Source: Verrucomicrobiia bacterium (GTDB lineage: Bacteria; Verrucomicrobiota; Verrucomicrobiia; Limisphaerales; UBA11358). Taken from it: a DNA stretch of 47,641 bases. A program made the translations under genes and the position numbers. The notes under the pieces were generated by a model. That model ran no database searches, was not told the DNA's origin, and worked only from the letters and a program-made list of their open reading frames with translations. Where the stretch lies: assembly GCA_031290985.1 (NCBI GenBank), contig JARLJW010000028.1, positions 1 to 47,641 of the forward strand. Reading direction: 5' to 3'. This document shows, in pieces, positions 33,959-42,240 of the stretch. The number at the start of each line of letters is the position of its first letter. Position 1 is the stretch's first letter.

Positions 33959-34594
33959 TCATTGTTGCCCGAGCCAGTGGCCCAGTGCGCGGGTGAAGGC
34001 CGAGTGCTGGAAGTTGATGTAGCCAAGCAAGTACATGGCGGTGAACAGCCGCACCAGGCCGGAGGTCAGCCCCACCACAAAAATGGCGGTGAGATAAGTG
34101 CCAAATGCATGCACCGGGTCCCGTTGTAATACGCGGGGAATGCCCTGGTACATGATCCAGACCGTAAGCCCCAGGCCGATGGCCCAGCTTACCGCCGGAT
34201 GCACAGTCGGAAAAACATTGAGCAGATGCGCCAGCAGCATCGGGCTGAAAGCGTAGGCCATCACGGTGAACGACTCCAGATAGGTGCGCTGGCCGTGGAA
34301 CTTGGCGGTCGCCAGGCGCAATAGCAGCGCGCTGCCAAACACCACCGCGAGAAACAACCCCGCCTGCAGCAGCTCAAAATGAATCACCGCTGTCGGATCG
34401 GTCCAGATTCTGGTCCGGTGAAAACGCTCCTGCCATTTGCCCCAGTTCAGCAGCCCCCAGCCTTCGGCCACCGTGGCCAGCACGATGAGCGGCAGCAGAT
34501 GGACTCCCAGGATGAACGCAAACCCCCGGCGTGCCTGCGCGATCTTTTCCCAGGCAACATCCGATTCAAAGAGTAGGAAGAATACTTTAAGCAT
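33959..34594 (-). CDS. YIP1-family membrane protein
   Basis: This 211-residue integral membrane protein fits the Yip1 domain: an amphipathic N-terminus (FFLLFESDVAWEKIAQARRG), then about five hydrophobic segments, including GFAFILGVHLLPLIVLATVA, AGLFLAVVFGSALLLRL, FTVMAYAFSPMLLAHLLNVF, WAIGLGLTVWIMYQGIPRVL and GTYLTAIFVVGLTSGLVRLF. The WEKI and AYAFSP motifs are typical. The function of bacterial Yip1 proteins is unknown. It is divergent from the FtsB-like gene (86-base spacer) and first in the group leading to mnmE. Confidence 0.85.
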   Translation of the reverse strand: MLKVFFLLFESDVAWEKIAQARRGFAFILGVHLLPLIVLATVAEGWGLLNWGKWQERFHRTRIWTDPTAVIHFELLQAGLFLAVVFGSALLLRLATAKFHGQRTYLESFTVMAYAFSPMLLAHLLNVFPTVHPAVSWAIGLGLTVWIMYQGIPRVLQRDPVHAFGTYLTAIFVVGLTSGLVRLFTAMYLLGYINFQHSAFTRALGHWLGQQ

Positions 34595-34680
34595 TCCAAA
34601 GCTGGTACTAATACCAGTTTTTTACGCCGGAACAATAAAATCCGCTTTCACCGGCATGTTGCGCGTGCTTTACTGCTGGT

Positions 34681-34998
34681 GTGAAGCAGAAAGTGGATCT
34701 CGGCATCTGGAGCTGGCTCGGGCAGGCGGTCGTCGCCCTCGTGGCCATCGCCGCCCTGTTGCTCATCGGCATGGCGTACCTGCCGGAGATCCAGAAAAAT
34801 GAACGGATGCGCCGCGAAATCGACCGCCTCACCGCCGAAGTCGACAAGCAAAAAGCCATCTCCCAGGAATTGCAGCTGGAATTCAACGCCCTCCGCAACG
34901 ACCCCAAGACCATCGAGCGCCTCGCCCGCGCCAACCTCGGTTACGCCAAGCCCGATGAAACCGTGATCCGCTTCGAGACCAACGCGCCCGCGCGCTGA
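34681..34998 (+). CDS. FtsB/DivIC-like septum formation initiator
   Basis: This is a 105-residue bitopic protein: a short cytoplasmic start, one membrane helix (about 14-34: GQAVVALVAIAALLLIGMAY), then a coiled coil (NERMRREIDRLTAEVDKQKA) and the FtsB-type ending DPKTIERLARANLGYAKPDE with TVIRF. In other bacteria FtsB/DivIC joins FtsL and FtsQ/DivIB in the division complex and helps trigger septal wall synthesis. The start is a GTG at 34681. It is alone on its strand, unlike the usual eno-ftsB context, so the assignment rests on the domain. Confidence 0.85.
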   Translation: MKQKVDLGIWSWLGQAVVALVAIAALLLIGMAYLPEIQKNERMRREIDRLTAEVDKQKAISQELQLEFNALRNDPKTIERLARANLGYAKPDETVIRFETNAPAR

Positions 34999-35055
34999 CA
35001 ATTCTCTGCCGCTTTCCGTTCCGGGCACCACAAACTTTAACCCGCAACTGATTTG

Positions 35056-35095
35056 TCCCCTCGCCCCCTTGGGGGAGAGGGTTAGGGTGAGGGGG
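35056..35095 (+). repeat. CTCTCCC/GGGAGAG-type hairpin repeat
   Basis: CGCCCCCTT-GGGGGAGAGG is followed by GTTAGGGTGAGGGGG, the same unit as at 20372 and 44607. It lies between the FtsB-like gene and the end of frr. Nothing else is seen in the 206-base spacer. Confidence 0.7.
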
Positions 35096-35204
35096 AAAAC
35101 GTTGAACCGCCGCCAGCCGCCTTCATCCGGCGAAAAGCCGGAACGAAAATCACCTTGTCTTTCCGTGTCAAAATCTTCCGCAACGACGACCGTCCGCCAG
35201 CCCC

Positions 35205-35765
35205 TCACACCGTCAAAATTTCTTTTTCCTTGTGCGTCAGGTGCACGTCGATCTTGCCCACATATTGATCCGTGAGCTTTTGAATCTCCTTCTCCACCTT
35301 TTCCTCTTCCTCCTCGCTGGTCTCGCCGGCCTTGACGGCCTTCTTCAGTTCCTCCAGCGCCACGCGGCGCACATGGCGGACGGCCACGCGGCCTTCCTCG
35401 GTCATCTTCCGCGCGAGCTTTACAAATTCCTGGCGTCGTTCCGTGCTCAATTCCGGAAACGTCAGCCGGATCAGCCGGCCCTGCACCACGGGCGACAGGC
35501 CGAGGTTCGCCTTCTGGATCGCCTTCTCGATCGGCTGCAGCGCGCCGTTGTCCCATGGCGTGATCACCAACTGGCGCGGCTCCGGCGAGGAGATGCTGCC
35601 CAGTTCCTTGATGCGCATCATCGAGCCGTAAACTTCCGCCTGGATGTTTTCCACGAGCGAGGCGGACGCTTTGCCGGTGCGGACGCCGGCAAATCCATTC
35701 ACGACGACTTGCTCGGTCTTGATCATCTTGTCTTCCGCTTCCAATAAGATTTCGTCGGATGTCAT
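35205..35765 (-). CDS. frr: Ribosome recycling factor
   Basis: This 186-residue protein, with EF-G, splits ribosomes after termination. It starts MTSDEILLEAEDKMIKTEQV and continues with VVNGFAGVRTGKASASLVEN, the arginine region RLTFPELSTERRQEFVKLAR, and RVAVRHVRRVALEELKKAVK, all hallmark segments of the three-helix bundle. Length is exactly typical. The usual partner pyrH is not adjacent in this window; upstream is only a 157-base spacer before a transporter gene. Confidence 0.97.
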   Translation of the reverse strand: MTSDEILLEAEDKMIKTEQVVVNGFAGVRTGKASASLVENIQAEVYGSMMRIKELGSISSPEPRQLVITPWDNGALQPIEKAIQKANLGLSPVVQGRLIRLTFPELSTERRQEFVKLARKMTEEGRVAVRHVRRVALEELKKAVKAGETSEEEEEKVEKEIQKLTDQYVGKIDVHLTHKEKEILTV

Positions 35766-35922
35766 AGTCCTGCCACCCTAGCAACAAACCGCAGGTGAGT
35801 CGAACGAAAGTTCAATCCCTCCGCCCCAAATCCCGCCTCCGGCCACCATGGTTTGGCTGACATGTTTCGATGTCCTTCCTTAAACCGCATTCTTTCGCAC
35901 CCAAGGTTAACGCCGGCAATGC

Positions 35923-36963
35923 CTAGGCCACGCGTAACCAACAGATCGCCAGCAGCGAGGTGACGCTGATGAAAACCCACAGCACCAGGCCCGTCACCAT
36001 CGTGCGCCAGCCCACCACCCGCAGCGCCCGGAGCGAAAGCGAGGTGCCGATCAGAAACAACACCAGAATCATGCCCCGCCGGGCCGCGTCTGAAATCTGT
36101 GGCGACCAGGCGGCCACCGCCGGCACATGGCTGCGCAGCAGCGAGGCCAGCAGAAAGAGTCCAATGAACCATGGCACGGCAATTTTAAACTTCCCGCCCC
36201 TGTATGCCGCGCCGCCTTTTCCACCCGCTCCCCAATGGCTTGTCCGCCCCACGTTCACGGCGATGGCCAGCGTCAGGGGCACGATCCACAGGGTGCGTGA
36301 CAACTTCACCGCCGTGGCCGTCGCCAGGGCATCCGGCCCGTAGTTCAAACCCGCCCCCACCACCGACGAAATGTCATGGATCGCCACGCCCGCCCACAGG
36401 CCGAACTGCGGCTGGCTCAAGTGGAGCGCGTGCCCCGCCAGCGGAAAAACATATAGCGCCACCGCATTCAGCAAAAATATGGTGCCCACCGATACCGCGA
36501 TCTCCGCCTCCGTCGCCGCAATGACCGTGCTCACCGCCGCAATGGCCGAGCCGCCACAGATCGCCGTGCCGGCAGAAATCAGCAGGCTGGTTTTTTTATC
36601 CAACGCAAATTTTCGACCCAGCCAAAGTCCCAGCCCCAGGGTCGTGCCGATCGTCACCGCCGCGAACAGCGACCCGTTCAGCCCCAGCCGCAGGACGACC
36701 GGCAGGTCCATGCCAAACCCCAGCAGCACCACGCAGCTTTGCAACAGCCATTTCGTCACGTGGTGATTCCAATGGGCGAAGGGATGCCCGATCAGCAACG
36801 CGAACAATATGCCGGCGATCAAGGCCCCCGGCGGCGAACCCCGGAGAACCAGCGCGCTGGCGACCACACCCAGGGCCGCCACCCGGGCAAACTGGCCCGG
36901 CGTGCTCATTCGCCCCTGGCGGAGCGGATCCCCGGAAACCTTGGCAGGTTGTGTTGCTGTCAT
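35923..36963 (-). CDS. YeiH/UPF0324-type membrane transporter, putative sulfate exporter
   Basis: This 346-residue protein is an integral membrane protein with about ten helices. Matches to the YeiH/UPF0324 family include PPGALIAGILFALLIGHPFA, KWLLQSCVVLLGFGMDLPVV, TSLLISAGTAICGGSAIAAV (the most conserved block), FGLWAGVAIHDISSVVGAGL and IVPLTLAIAVNVG. Members are described as putative sulfate or sulfonate-related exporters; direct evidence is limited. The ATG at 36963 was preferred to 37026 because it leaves 79 bases for a promoter region shared with the divergent LysR gene. The yeiE-yeiH pair in E. coli has the same divergent layout. Confidence 0.88.
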   Translation of the reverse strand: MTATQPAKVSGDPLRQGRMSTPGQFARVAALGVVASALVLRGSPPGALIAGILFALLIGHPFAHWNHHVTKWLLQSCVVLLGFGMDLPVVLRLGLNGSLFAAVTIGTTLGLGLWLGRKFALDKKTSLLISAGTAICGGSAIAAVSTVIAATEAEIAVSVGTIFLLNAVALYVFPLAGHALHLSQPQFGLWAGVAIHDISSVVGAGLNYGPDALATATAVKLSRTLWIVPLTLAIAVNVGRTSHWGAGGKGGAAYRGGKFKIAVPWFIGLFLLASLLRSHVPAVAAWSPQISDAARRGMILVLFLIGTSLSLRALRVVGWRTMVTGLVLWVFISVTSLLAICWLRVA

Positions 36964-37013
36964 ATGCCCCCGACCATACGCCCTTCGCGGCACATGCCAC
37001 AAAGACATTGTTT

Positions 37014-37035
37014 CTATATTATCCATATTCTATAG
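37014..37035. promoter_or_regulatory. Candidate LysR operator between yeiH-like and lysR-like genes
   Basis: CTATA (37014-37018) and TATAG (37031-37035) form an inverted repeat with 12 bases between, in the only AT-rich patch of the 79-base divergent spacer. Partly dyadic AT-rich sites between LysR genes and their targets are typical operators. It overlaps the region just before the LysR start codon, which would allow autoregulation. Confidence 0.45.
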
Positions 37036-37042
37036 TTATGTC

Positions 37043-37942
37043 ATGAACCGGAACCACCTGGCCTTGTTCCACGCCGTTGCCCAGGCCGGCGGCATCACCC
37101 GCGGCGCCGCCGCGGCCCGGGTCAGCCAGCCGGCCGTGTCCAAGCAGATCACCGAACTCGAATCCGCGCTGGGCGTCCGCTTGCTGGAACGGCTCCCGCG
37201 CGGCTGTGAACTCACCGAGGCCGGCCGGATTCTCGCGGACCACGCCCGGCGCTGGTGCGCCATGGAGCAGGACGCGGTGCGGGCCATCGAGGAATATCGC
37301 GGCTTGAAACGCGGCCGGCTGGCCCTGGGCGCCAGCCAGACCATCGGCGATTACCTGCTGCCTCCCATGCTCGCGGAATTTCATCGCCGTTTTCCCCCCA
37401 TCGAATTGCGGTTGCAAATCGCCAACACCCGCCACATCCAGCAGGCCTTGCTTGAAGGTTCCATCGCCCTCGGTTTTACCGAAGGACCGGCGCAGGAGGA
37501 GGAACTGGAATCCATCGCCTTTTTCCAGGACGACCTGGTCGCCATCGCCCCCGCCGGCCATCCGCTCCTGAAAAAAGGCCGGATCCCCGTCCGGGAACTT
37601 TGCCGCGAACCCTTCATCCTGCGCGAGGAAGGCTCCGGCACCCGGGCCGTCGTGGAACAGGCGCTGCGCCGCAAGGGCATCGTGATCCGCCCGCTCCTGT
37701 CACTCGCCAGCCCGGAAGCGATTAAAAATGCCGTCGCCGCCGGCTTGGGCGTGGCCATCGTCTCCCGGCTGATTGTCTCCCTTGAATTACAGGCCGGCTC
37801 CCTGGGCGTCATTCCGTTGAAAGATTTGACCATCCATCGCCCGCTCCATTTCCAACGCCTCCGCAACCGGAGCCACAGCCCGGCGCTGGTGAAATTTCTC
37901 GAAGTGTTGCGGGCCCGGCATCCACGCTTGGCGGGCGGCTGA
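37043..37942 (+). CDS. LysR-family transcriptional regulator (YeiE-like)
   Basis: This 299-residue LysR regulator has an N-terminal winged helix-turn-helix (MNRNHLALFHAVAQAGGITR, AAARVSQPAVSKQITELESA, LGVRLLERLPRGCELTEAGR). The co-inducer domain follows: GRLALGASQTIGDYLLPPML, then a typical pair of Rossmann-like lobes ending near 290. Its position, divergent from a YeiH-type exporter, matches YeiE, a sulfite-responsive LysR regulator in E. coli relatives, so it probably controls the exporter. The ATG at 37043 is chosen because the HTH begins at once; the longer frame upstream overlaps the neighbour. Confidence 0.9.
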   Translation: MNRNHLALFHAVAQAGGITRGAAAARVSQPAVSKQITELESALGVRLLERLPRGCELTEAGRILADHARRWCAMEQDAVRAIEEYRGLKRGRLALGASQTIGDYLLPPMLAEFHRRFPPIELRLQIANTRHIQQALLEGSIALGFTEGPAQEEELESIAFFQDDLVAIAPAGHPLLKKGRIPVRELCREPFILREEGSGTRAVVEQALRRKGIVIRPLLSLASPEAIKNAVAAGLGVAIVSRLIVSLELQAGSLGVIPLKDLTIHRPLHFQRLRNRSHSPALVKFLEVLRARHPRLAGG

Positions 37943-38148
37943 TGGCTTTCCAACTGCCCGGCTTGTATCGGCGGAGAAAACGCGTCAACGAAAATTCGCC
38001 CTGGCCGCCGCCCCCTGCCGCCCCCTCCTTTGAGGGGTGGCGATGCCGCCGGCCGGCCTCTAGTATCACCAAGTAACCCATGGCATCTCCAACAAACGTT
38101 CGAATCCCTGCCGCTTGACGCGTCCCGCATCAAACCCCAACTTTTTTC

Positions 38149-39183
38149 ATGACCAAGAAATATCCTCTCCTCGCCGTCCTCGCCCTGGCCGCTGCCGCCG
38201 TCAACGTCCACGCCGCCTGGCCGGACAAGGTTTTCGCCCCCTACATGTATGTCGGCGCGGGCGACCACTTCAAACTCACCGACTGCGCCAACCAATGCGG
38301 CCTGAAATTTTACACCCTCGCCTTCATCATCGCCCGGCAGGATGGCGACGGCAAAAACGCCGTCTATCACCCGGAACCATCCTGGGACGGCCGCACGCCC
38401 ATCGCGGATAATTTTTACCACGACCAGATCGACGCCCTCCGCCAGCGCGGCGGCGATGTCATCATGTCCTTCGGCGGCGAAGCCGGCAAGGAGCTGGCCA
38501 ACCTCATCCATGACCCCGCCAAACTGGAGGCCGCTTACCAGCAGGTCATCGACCAGTACAAATTCACCTGGCTCGACTTCGACGTCGAAGGCAACAACCT
38601 TGACCAAGGCCGGGCTGACAGCGAACGCCGCAACACCGTCCTCGCCGCACTCCAGAAGAAAAATCCCGGTCTCATCATTTCCTTCACGCTGCCCGTGGAC
38701 CCGGACGGCATCTCCGACGCCTCGCAGGCCTTGCTGGCCGATGCCGTCAAGCAGGGCGTAAAAGTCCACTCCGCCAACCTCATGGTCATGTATTTTGGAA
38801 AAGACTTCATCAACAAGGGAAAATCCGAGGGCCAGCTCGGCGTGGAGTCCGCCAACGCCGCCCACGCCCAGCTCCAGAAGATTGATCCCGCCATCCGCGT
38901 CGGCCTCTGCCCCTGCCTCGGCCGCAACGGCTCCGCCGCGGAAGTCTTCGGCCTCGACGATGCTAAAACGCTGAAAGCCTTCGCCGATAAAACCCCCTGG
39001 ATCTGCTCGCTGCACTACTGGTCCATCAACGACGACGTCGCCAAACCTCGCAAACAAAAGGTCGTCACCAGCACCACCAACGCGACCGGCATCGTCAGTT
39101 ACACCACCAACCGGGTGAGCGTCCCCAGCGAACAGCCATCCTGGGCATTCGCGAAGATTTTCCAGCCGTTCACCACCCATTGA
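38149..39183 (+). CDS. Secreted GH18 chitinase-like protein
   Basis: This 344-residue protein has a signal peptide (MTKKYPLLAVLALAAAAVNV, cut after AHA-type site near 22). The GH18 barrel shows FAPYMYVGAGDHFKL near the start, the SxGG strand MSFGGE (106-111) and the catalytic strand WLDFDVEG with Asp143, Asp145 and Glu147. In the DxxDxDxE consensus the first Asp is Thr140 here, a variation seen in some GH18 branches. MVMYFGKDF and SLHYWSIN are later barrel strands. It would cut chitin or related GlcNAc polymers outside the cell; no separate carbohydrate-binding domain is visible. Confidence 0.88.
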   Translation: MTKKYPLLAVLALAAAAVNVHAAWPDKVFAPYMYVGAGDHFKLTDCANQCGLKFYTLAFIIARQDGDGKNAVYHPEPSWDGRTPIADNFYHDQIDALRQRGGDVIMSFGGEAGKELANLIHDPAKLEAAYQQVIDQYKFTWLDFDVEGNNLDQGRADSERRNTVLAALQKKNPGLIISFTLPVDPDGISDASQALLADAVKQGVKVHSANLMVMYFGKDFINKGKSEGQLGVESANAAHAQLQKIDPAIRVGLCPCLGRNGSAAEVFGLDDAKTLKAFADKTPWICSLHYWSINDDVAKPRKQKVVTSTTNATGIVSYTTNRVSVPSEQPSWAFAKIFQPFTTH

Positions 39184-39309
39184 AGCGCCCCGGAACCGCC
39201 GGCCGCTAATGCATTTTATGCGGCGGTCTGGTGGTTGGTTTTGGCGGATCATTTTTAATTGTATCGCACCGGCAGCTTGGGTATATCTCGTAGGGTTCAG
39301 CATAGGATT

Positions 39310-40020
39310 ATGAAGACAAACCTTCGTCGTTCGTGGAAAACAATCGGGGCTGCCTGCGTTACCGCCGGCTTGGTTTCTACTTGGGACACCCCGGCCGATG
39401 CCCAAGGCTACTCCTTCACCGGTTCCATCACGCCCACGCACGATCTCTCGGACGTTTATTTCATTTTTGCCATCGGCAACTGCTCGGGCGGCGGAACTTA
39501 TGCCCAAAAGATTTCTGATTTCATCGCCGCCAACACCACCGATAATTTCAACCTCACCTTCAACAACATTCCGGATGGGTTGCAAAACAATGGCCAACGC
39601 GGCTACGCCATCGCCGGCCTCTATGACCCCGTCAACGGCGGCGTCTCCTTGAGCTATGACGCCAACCAGGGCGCCAACCTCCTCGCCGTCAGCCCCGCAC
39701 CCTCTTGGGACGGCTACTGGCTGCCCACCAGCAATGACGGCAATGGCTACTCCATCATGTCGTTCGCCTATGAAGCCGACATCGCCGCCGCCCTGTCCGG
39801 CGGCAGCGTACCGTTCACCCCCTTGGGCACGCCTTTCCCCGGCGTGTCCACCGACCCGTCGTCGCCCTCGTCCTTTACCTTGATCAATTTCAGCAGCCCC
39901 GCGAACGGCGGCGGCGGCTTCATCGTCGAAGTCGTCCCTGAACCCGCCACGATCTCCAGCCTGGCGATCGGCACCGCCCTGCTCTCCCTTGGCTGGTTGC
40001 GCCGCCGGAAAACCGCCTAG
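39310..40020 (+). CDS. PEP-CTERM sorting domain surface protein
   Basis: This 236-residue exported protein has a signal peptide (about 1-32, cut near PADA-QGY) and a C-terminal PEP-CTERM tail: VPEPATISSLAIGTALLSLG (211-230), ending in LRRRKTA. This is the signal recognised by exosortase, which anchors or processes proteins at the cell surface alongside exopolysaccharide. The middle is Asn/Gly/Ser/Thr-rich with no known domain (YSFTGSITPTHDLSDVYFIF, NFNLTFNNIPDGLQNN). AGGA precedes the ATG at 39310. It lies 27 bases before a glycosyltransferase gene in the same direction. No exosortase gene is in the window. Confidence 0.88.
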   Translation: MKTNLRRSWKTIGAACVTAGLVSTWDTPADAQGYSFTGSITPTHDLSDVYFIFAIGNCSGGGTYAQKISDFIAANTTDNFNLTFNNIPDGLQNNGQRGYAIAGLYDPVNGGVSLSYDANQGANLLAVSPAPSWDGYWLPTSNDGNGYSIMSFAYEADIAAALSGGSVPFTPLGTPFPGVSTDPSSPSSFTLINFSSPANGGGGFIVEVVPEPATISSLAIGTALLSLGWLRRRKTA

Positions 40021-40047
40021 CCCCGCCCGCCCGCACCCATCACCCGA

Positions 40048-41160
40048 ATGCTCCTCAGCGTCTGCATCCTCATGAAGGGCGACGCCGATGCCCTGCGCCG
40101 GCTCGCCGCCATGGTGCGAACCTTGGCCGATGAACTCGTCATCGTCTGCGACGACCCCGTGGCCGAAAATTTTCAAGCCGCCGCCGCGCAATGTAATGCC
40201 CGGCTCGTGCCCCATCGCTGGCAAAACGATTTCTCCGCCGCCCGCAACGCCGGCCTCGCCGCCGCGCGCGGCGAATGGGTCTTCTGGATCGACAGCGACG
40301 AAACCCTCCTCGCCCCCGCCGCCCCCGACCTGCGCCGCCTCCTGCAACGCCCCGAAATGCTCGGCTACTACGTCACCATCGAAGACCAGACCGGCCCCGC
40401 CACCCGGACGCCCCGCCAGCACCCCTGCCTCTACCGCCGACGCGCTGACCTCCGTTACCACGGCCGCATCCACGAACACTTTCAACCGCCCCTCGAAATC
40501 TTCGCCGCCCGCCATGGACTGAAATTCACCGCCTCGCCCGTGCGTCTCACCCACACCGGCTACGAGCCAGAAAAGCGTTTGCAAAAACTGCAACGCAACA
40601 TCCCGCTCCTCGAACTCGAACTCGCCGACCGCCCCGGCCAGCTCTATTACCTCATCGAACTCGGCCGCTCCCTGCTCCTCTCCGGCCAGCCCCGCGGTCA
40701 CGCCGTCCTCGCCGAAGCCGCGCAGATTCTTGCCCCCACGCTGCCACAGGACAGTTGCCCCATCCCACTCGTCGCCGCCCTGCTCGAATACGCCCTGCAA
40801 CACGCGCCCGCCGATTTCCCCCTTAACCGCGCCGCCGCCGCCGCTGCCGCCTTGCGCTGGTTCCCCACCAGCGCGCCCCTCATCTGGCTCATCGCCCGCT
40901 GGCAATACACCCAGGGCAACATCGCCGAAGCCGCCAAACACCTCCGCGCCGTCCTCGACCTCGGCGAAAAGAAAACCTACGACGCCACCGTCAGCTTCGA
41001 TCAGCGCATCTTCGGCGATGAAACCCGGCTCAACTACGGTGTCTGCTGCGCCAAACTCGGCCAGCTCGGGCAGGCCCGCGCCCAATTCAAGCGCATCAAA
41101 CCCGGCAGCCCCTTCCACGCCGCCGCCCAGGAAAACCTCCGCCACCTCGCCCCCGCCTGA
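40048..41160 (+). CDS. GT2-family glycosyltransferase with helical-repeat tail
   Basis: This 370-residue protein has a GT-A glycosyltransferase domain in residues 1-170: LLSVCILMKGDADALRRLAA, then NDFSAARNAGLAAARGEWVF (60-79) and the metal-binding Asp82-Ser83-Asp84 in WIDSDE, with HGRIHEHFQPP later. Residues 190-370 are helical repeats resembling TPRs (GQLYYLIELGRSLLLSGQPR, QGNIAEAAKHLRAVLDLGEK, CAKLGQLGQARAQFKRIKPG). This architecture matches SunS/glycosyltransferases of the WaaE-like family. It probably adds sugars to a cell-surface glycan or protein. The PEP-CTERM gene just upstream suggests a surface role, by context only. Confidence 0.87.
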   Translation: MLLSVCILMKGDADALRRLAAMVRTLADELVIVCDDPVAENFQAAAAQCNARLVPHRWQNDFSAARNAGLAAARGEWVFWIDSDETLLAPAAPDLRRLLQRPEMLGYYVTIEDQTGPATRTPRQHPCLYRRRADLRYHGRIHEHFQPPLEIFAARHGLKFTASPVRLTHTGYEPEKRLQKLQRNIPLLELELADRPGQLYYLIELGRSLLLSGQPRGHAVLAEAAQILAPTLPQDSCPIPLVAALLEYALQHAPADFPLNRAAAAAAALRWFPTSAPLIWLIARWQYTQGNIAEAAKHLRAVLDLGEKKTYDATVSFDQRIFGDETRLNYGVCCAKLGQLGQARAQFKRIKPGSPFHAAAQENLRHLAPA

Positions 41161-41250
41161 CGCCTGCAAAGATGGATCCTGTCCCGCCGCAACGATGTTT
41201 ACCTTGCGGCATCGTGACCATACGCCAGCACCTCCGCCCAAACATTCCCA

Positions 41251-41300
41251 GGTGGACAGGGTCGCGCTGCGACCCTGCTTGCCCGCGCAGCAGGCACTTT
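41251..41300 (-). repeat. R2 element, copy C
   Basis: GGTGGACAGGGTCGCGCTGC and GACCCTGCTTGCCCGCGCAG are the reverse complement of the R2 pattern at 2311 and 4028. Confidence 0.72.
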
Positions 41301-41507
41301 GAGGCATGATTATTCCATCGCATCCGCGAATTCCCACCGTTCCCCAATGCGCGGAGCGTTTGGACTGCGTGCGGTTCACCGCCGCTTTCGCGCGCGCCGA
41401 AGTCATGCTGACCACCTGCGACTCGCGCCCGCATCGTATTGTGTCGTCATTGGTGACCACCACTTGCCACCCCTCGTAAACCGTCAATCGCATATCGAAA
41501 AAGTGGA

Positions 41508-41570
41508 GGTTTAACTTGCTTTAATTTGGTTTAATTTTTACGTTTTTATTGGTCTTTTCACAAATTTCCC
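41508..41570 (-). repeat. U element with 10-mer array, copy 1
   Basis: On the minus strand it reads AAATTTGTGAAAAGACCAAT, then AAAAATTAAACC, AAATTAAAGC, AAGTTAAACC, 10-base-phased units. R1 variant b follows at 41608. Confidence 0.7.
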
Positions 41571-41607
41571 ATCGTCCAAAACGCACACATTTCTCACCGT
41601 CCGCCAC

Positions 41608-41677
41608 CGCGAACGCGCCAGCGTGTTTTGGACTGCGGTGGCAGAGCGCAGCGGCGACACCGCTTTCGCCTGCCACC
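41608..41677 (-). repeat. R1-type element, variant b
   Basis: The reverse complement reads GGTGGCAGGCGAAAGCGGTG, TCGCCGC, GCTCTGCC, ACCGCAGTCC and GCGCGTTCGCG landmarks, matching 3370 and 4190. Confidence 0.6.
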
Positions 41678-41754
41678 AAAGCAGCCTTGCCTCAAAACGA
41701 TGCTGCCAACACTGGGACGATTTTTCCTCGCCACCCGCCACCTGTCACATTCAT

Positions 41755-41830
41755 GGTTTAACTTGCTTTAATTTGATTGCCCGTCCGGCATCGGACTTTT
41801 TGCATTTTCATTGGCCTTTTTCATAAATTT
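41755..41830 (-). repeat. U element, copy 2
   Basis: It carries the AAGGCCAATGA core (inverted at 41809-41819) and two AAATTAAAGC/AAGTTAAACC units at its right-hand (minus-strand) end. Confidence 0.68.
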
Positions 41831-41997
41831 TCGTTGCGTGAAAACCGGGCTGACCGCACCCGGATAACCCGCGAAACAATATGTGCCCGCTCGCCCCGCC
41901 CAACGGGGAGAGAGCCGGAGAGAGGGGCCTGATCCGCTTATTCCCATGGTGCCCTTCATCTCGGGGCCTTCGCCAATCTGGCATCGCAAATTCATGA

Positions 41998-42070
41998 GCT
42001 TTAATTAGGTTTAAATTCGGTTTAATTAGTGGCCCGTGCGGCATGCACTTCATTGGCCTTTTTGCAAATT
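41998..42070 (-). repeat. U element with 10-mer array, copy 3
   Basis: It carries AAGGCCAATGA (inverted at 42050-42060), CCGCACGGGCCA and three phased TTAATT-containing units (41998-42028). R1 copy C starts 35 bases away. Confidence 0.68.
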
Positions 42071-42104
42071 TCAGGCACCCATAATTTCGGATGAATTCGC
42101 GTTG

Positions 42105-42166
42105 CGCCTGGCGAACGCGCCAGCGTCTTGGAATGCGGCAGCCCTCTGCCGCTTTCGCCTGCAACC
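42105..42166 (-). repeat. R1 dispersed hairpin element, copy C
   Basis: It holds the stem GCGGCAG-CCCT-CTGCCGC at 42135-42152 with GAACGCGCCAGCGTCTTGGA on one side and TTTCGCCTGCAACC on the other, the exact inverse layout of copy B at 4538. Confidence 0.85.
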
Positions 42167-42240
42167 GCAGCCTGTGCGCTCAATCAATCGGTGCTTCACC
42201 CACGTCCATCGGTCATTAAGACTATTTTTAAAAATTCTAA

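Noticed and set aside
38095..38125. A GTTCGAATCCC stretch resembling a tRNA T-loop
   Set aside because: No matching acceptor stem, D-arm or anticodon arm could be found around it.
39195..39227. Possible terminator after the GH18 gene
   Set aside because: The ACCGCCG/CGGCGGT arms are seven bases with a 19-base loop and no T-run follows.
37381..41493. A 1370-residue minus-strand frame
   Set aside because: It is antisense to the LysR, GH18, PEP-CTERM and GT2 genes, which all carry clear family motifs. Glycine-, valine- and aspartate-rich composition is typical of a GC-rich shadow frame.
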